Of a stretch of DNA of 64,000 nucleotides, positions 63,265 to 64,000 are shown in pieces; the first letter of the stretch is position 1, and every line of letters starts with the position of its first letter. Below the pieces are notes generated by a model, which was given only the letters and a program-made list of their open reading frames with translations, did no database searches and was not told the origin of the DNA. Origin of the DNA: Corynebacterium sp. ES2730-CONJ (GTDB taxonomy: Bacteria > Actinomycetota > Actinomycetes > Mycobacteriales > Mycobacteriaceae); assembly GCF_024834055.1 (NCBI RefSeq), contig NZ_JANUXZ010000002.1, positions 62,001 through 126,000 of the forward strand, in the 5' to 3' direction. The position numbers were made by a program, and so were the translations under genes.

Positions 63265-64000
<736 letters not shown>

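Overview
The window is chromosomal DNA of a mycolic-acid actinobacterium (Mycobacteriales), most likely a Corynebacterium or a close relative. The gene order follows the M. tuberculosis Rv3219-Rv3339 region (whiB1, aroA, rsgA, desA3, secA1, lpqB-mtrB-mtrA, manA, whiB2, wbbL, purK/purE, birA, accD, maf, sseA, accA3/accBC, lpdA, upp, trpS). Several details are corynebacterial: two adjacent accD genes followed by accE, a trehalose-type ABC transporter beside lcpA/wbbL, and a monomeric NADP isocitrate dehydrogenase at the right edge. Base composition looks moderate in G+C and even throughout. I see no rRNA, tRNA, CRISPR array, prophage or insertion sequence.

Layout. 1-8.7 kb: whiB1, the tiny ribosomal protein bL37, ybaK-like deacylase, yedK/aroA divergent pair, rsgA, a two-gene fatty-acid desaturase/reductase operon, and small conserved genes. 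8.8-18.5 kb: secA1, hpf, comF-like gene, then lpqB-mtrB-mtrA and tmk. 18.5-28.7 kb: sugar-nucleotide and cell-wall genes (manA, SIS protein, phosphomannomutase, whiB2, sugar-1-phosphate nucleotidyltransferase, rhamnosyltransferase wbbL, LCP ligase lcpA, a TIGR03089 protein). 29-32.4 kb: sugar ABC transporter (binding protein and two permeases, no ATPase). 32.4-34.2 kb: an HNH/DUF222 protein and an orphan HypA-like protein. 34.2-43.6 kb: purE, purK, PH-domain protein, birA, accD2, accD1, accE, a frameshifted ribokinase, maf and DUF3151. 43.6-51 kb: an O-acyltransferase, an ATP-grasp protein, sseA, accBC. 51-64 kb: htpG, lpdA, an M20 amidohydrolase, upp, an NlpC/P60 pair, an internally duplicated unknown protein, a YihY protein, trpS, an MFS permease and the start of icd.

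Functional threads. birA, accD1/D2, accE and accBC make and biotinylate the acyl-CoA carboxylases that feed fatty and mycolic acid synthesis. manA, the phosphomannomutase, the nucleotidyltransferase, wbbL and lcpA supply and join the mannose and rhamnose parts of the arabinogalactan/lipoglycan envelope. mtrAB-lpqB controls division and wall turnover.

Nothing here is clearly a new multi-gene system. The most interesting signals are: (i) a family of 34-40 bp near-perfect palindromes of the form TATTGGGG...CCCCAATA, some built into coding sequence; (ii) short-period tandem repeats, one expanded inside wbbL, and a low-complexity insertion in BirA; (iii) a translationally coupled NlpC/P60 pair that may be a type VII-type substrate pair, followed by a duplicated-domain unknown; (iv) several genes whose -10 boxes imply leaderless mRNAs; (v) a broken ribokinase gene.
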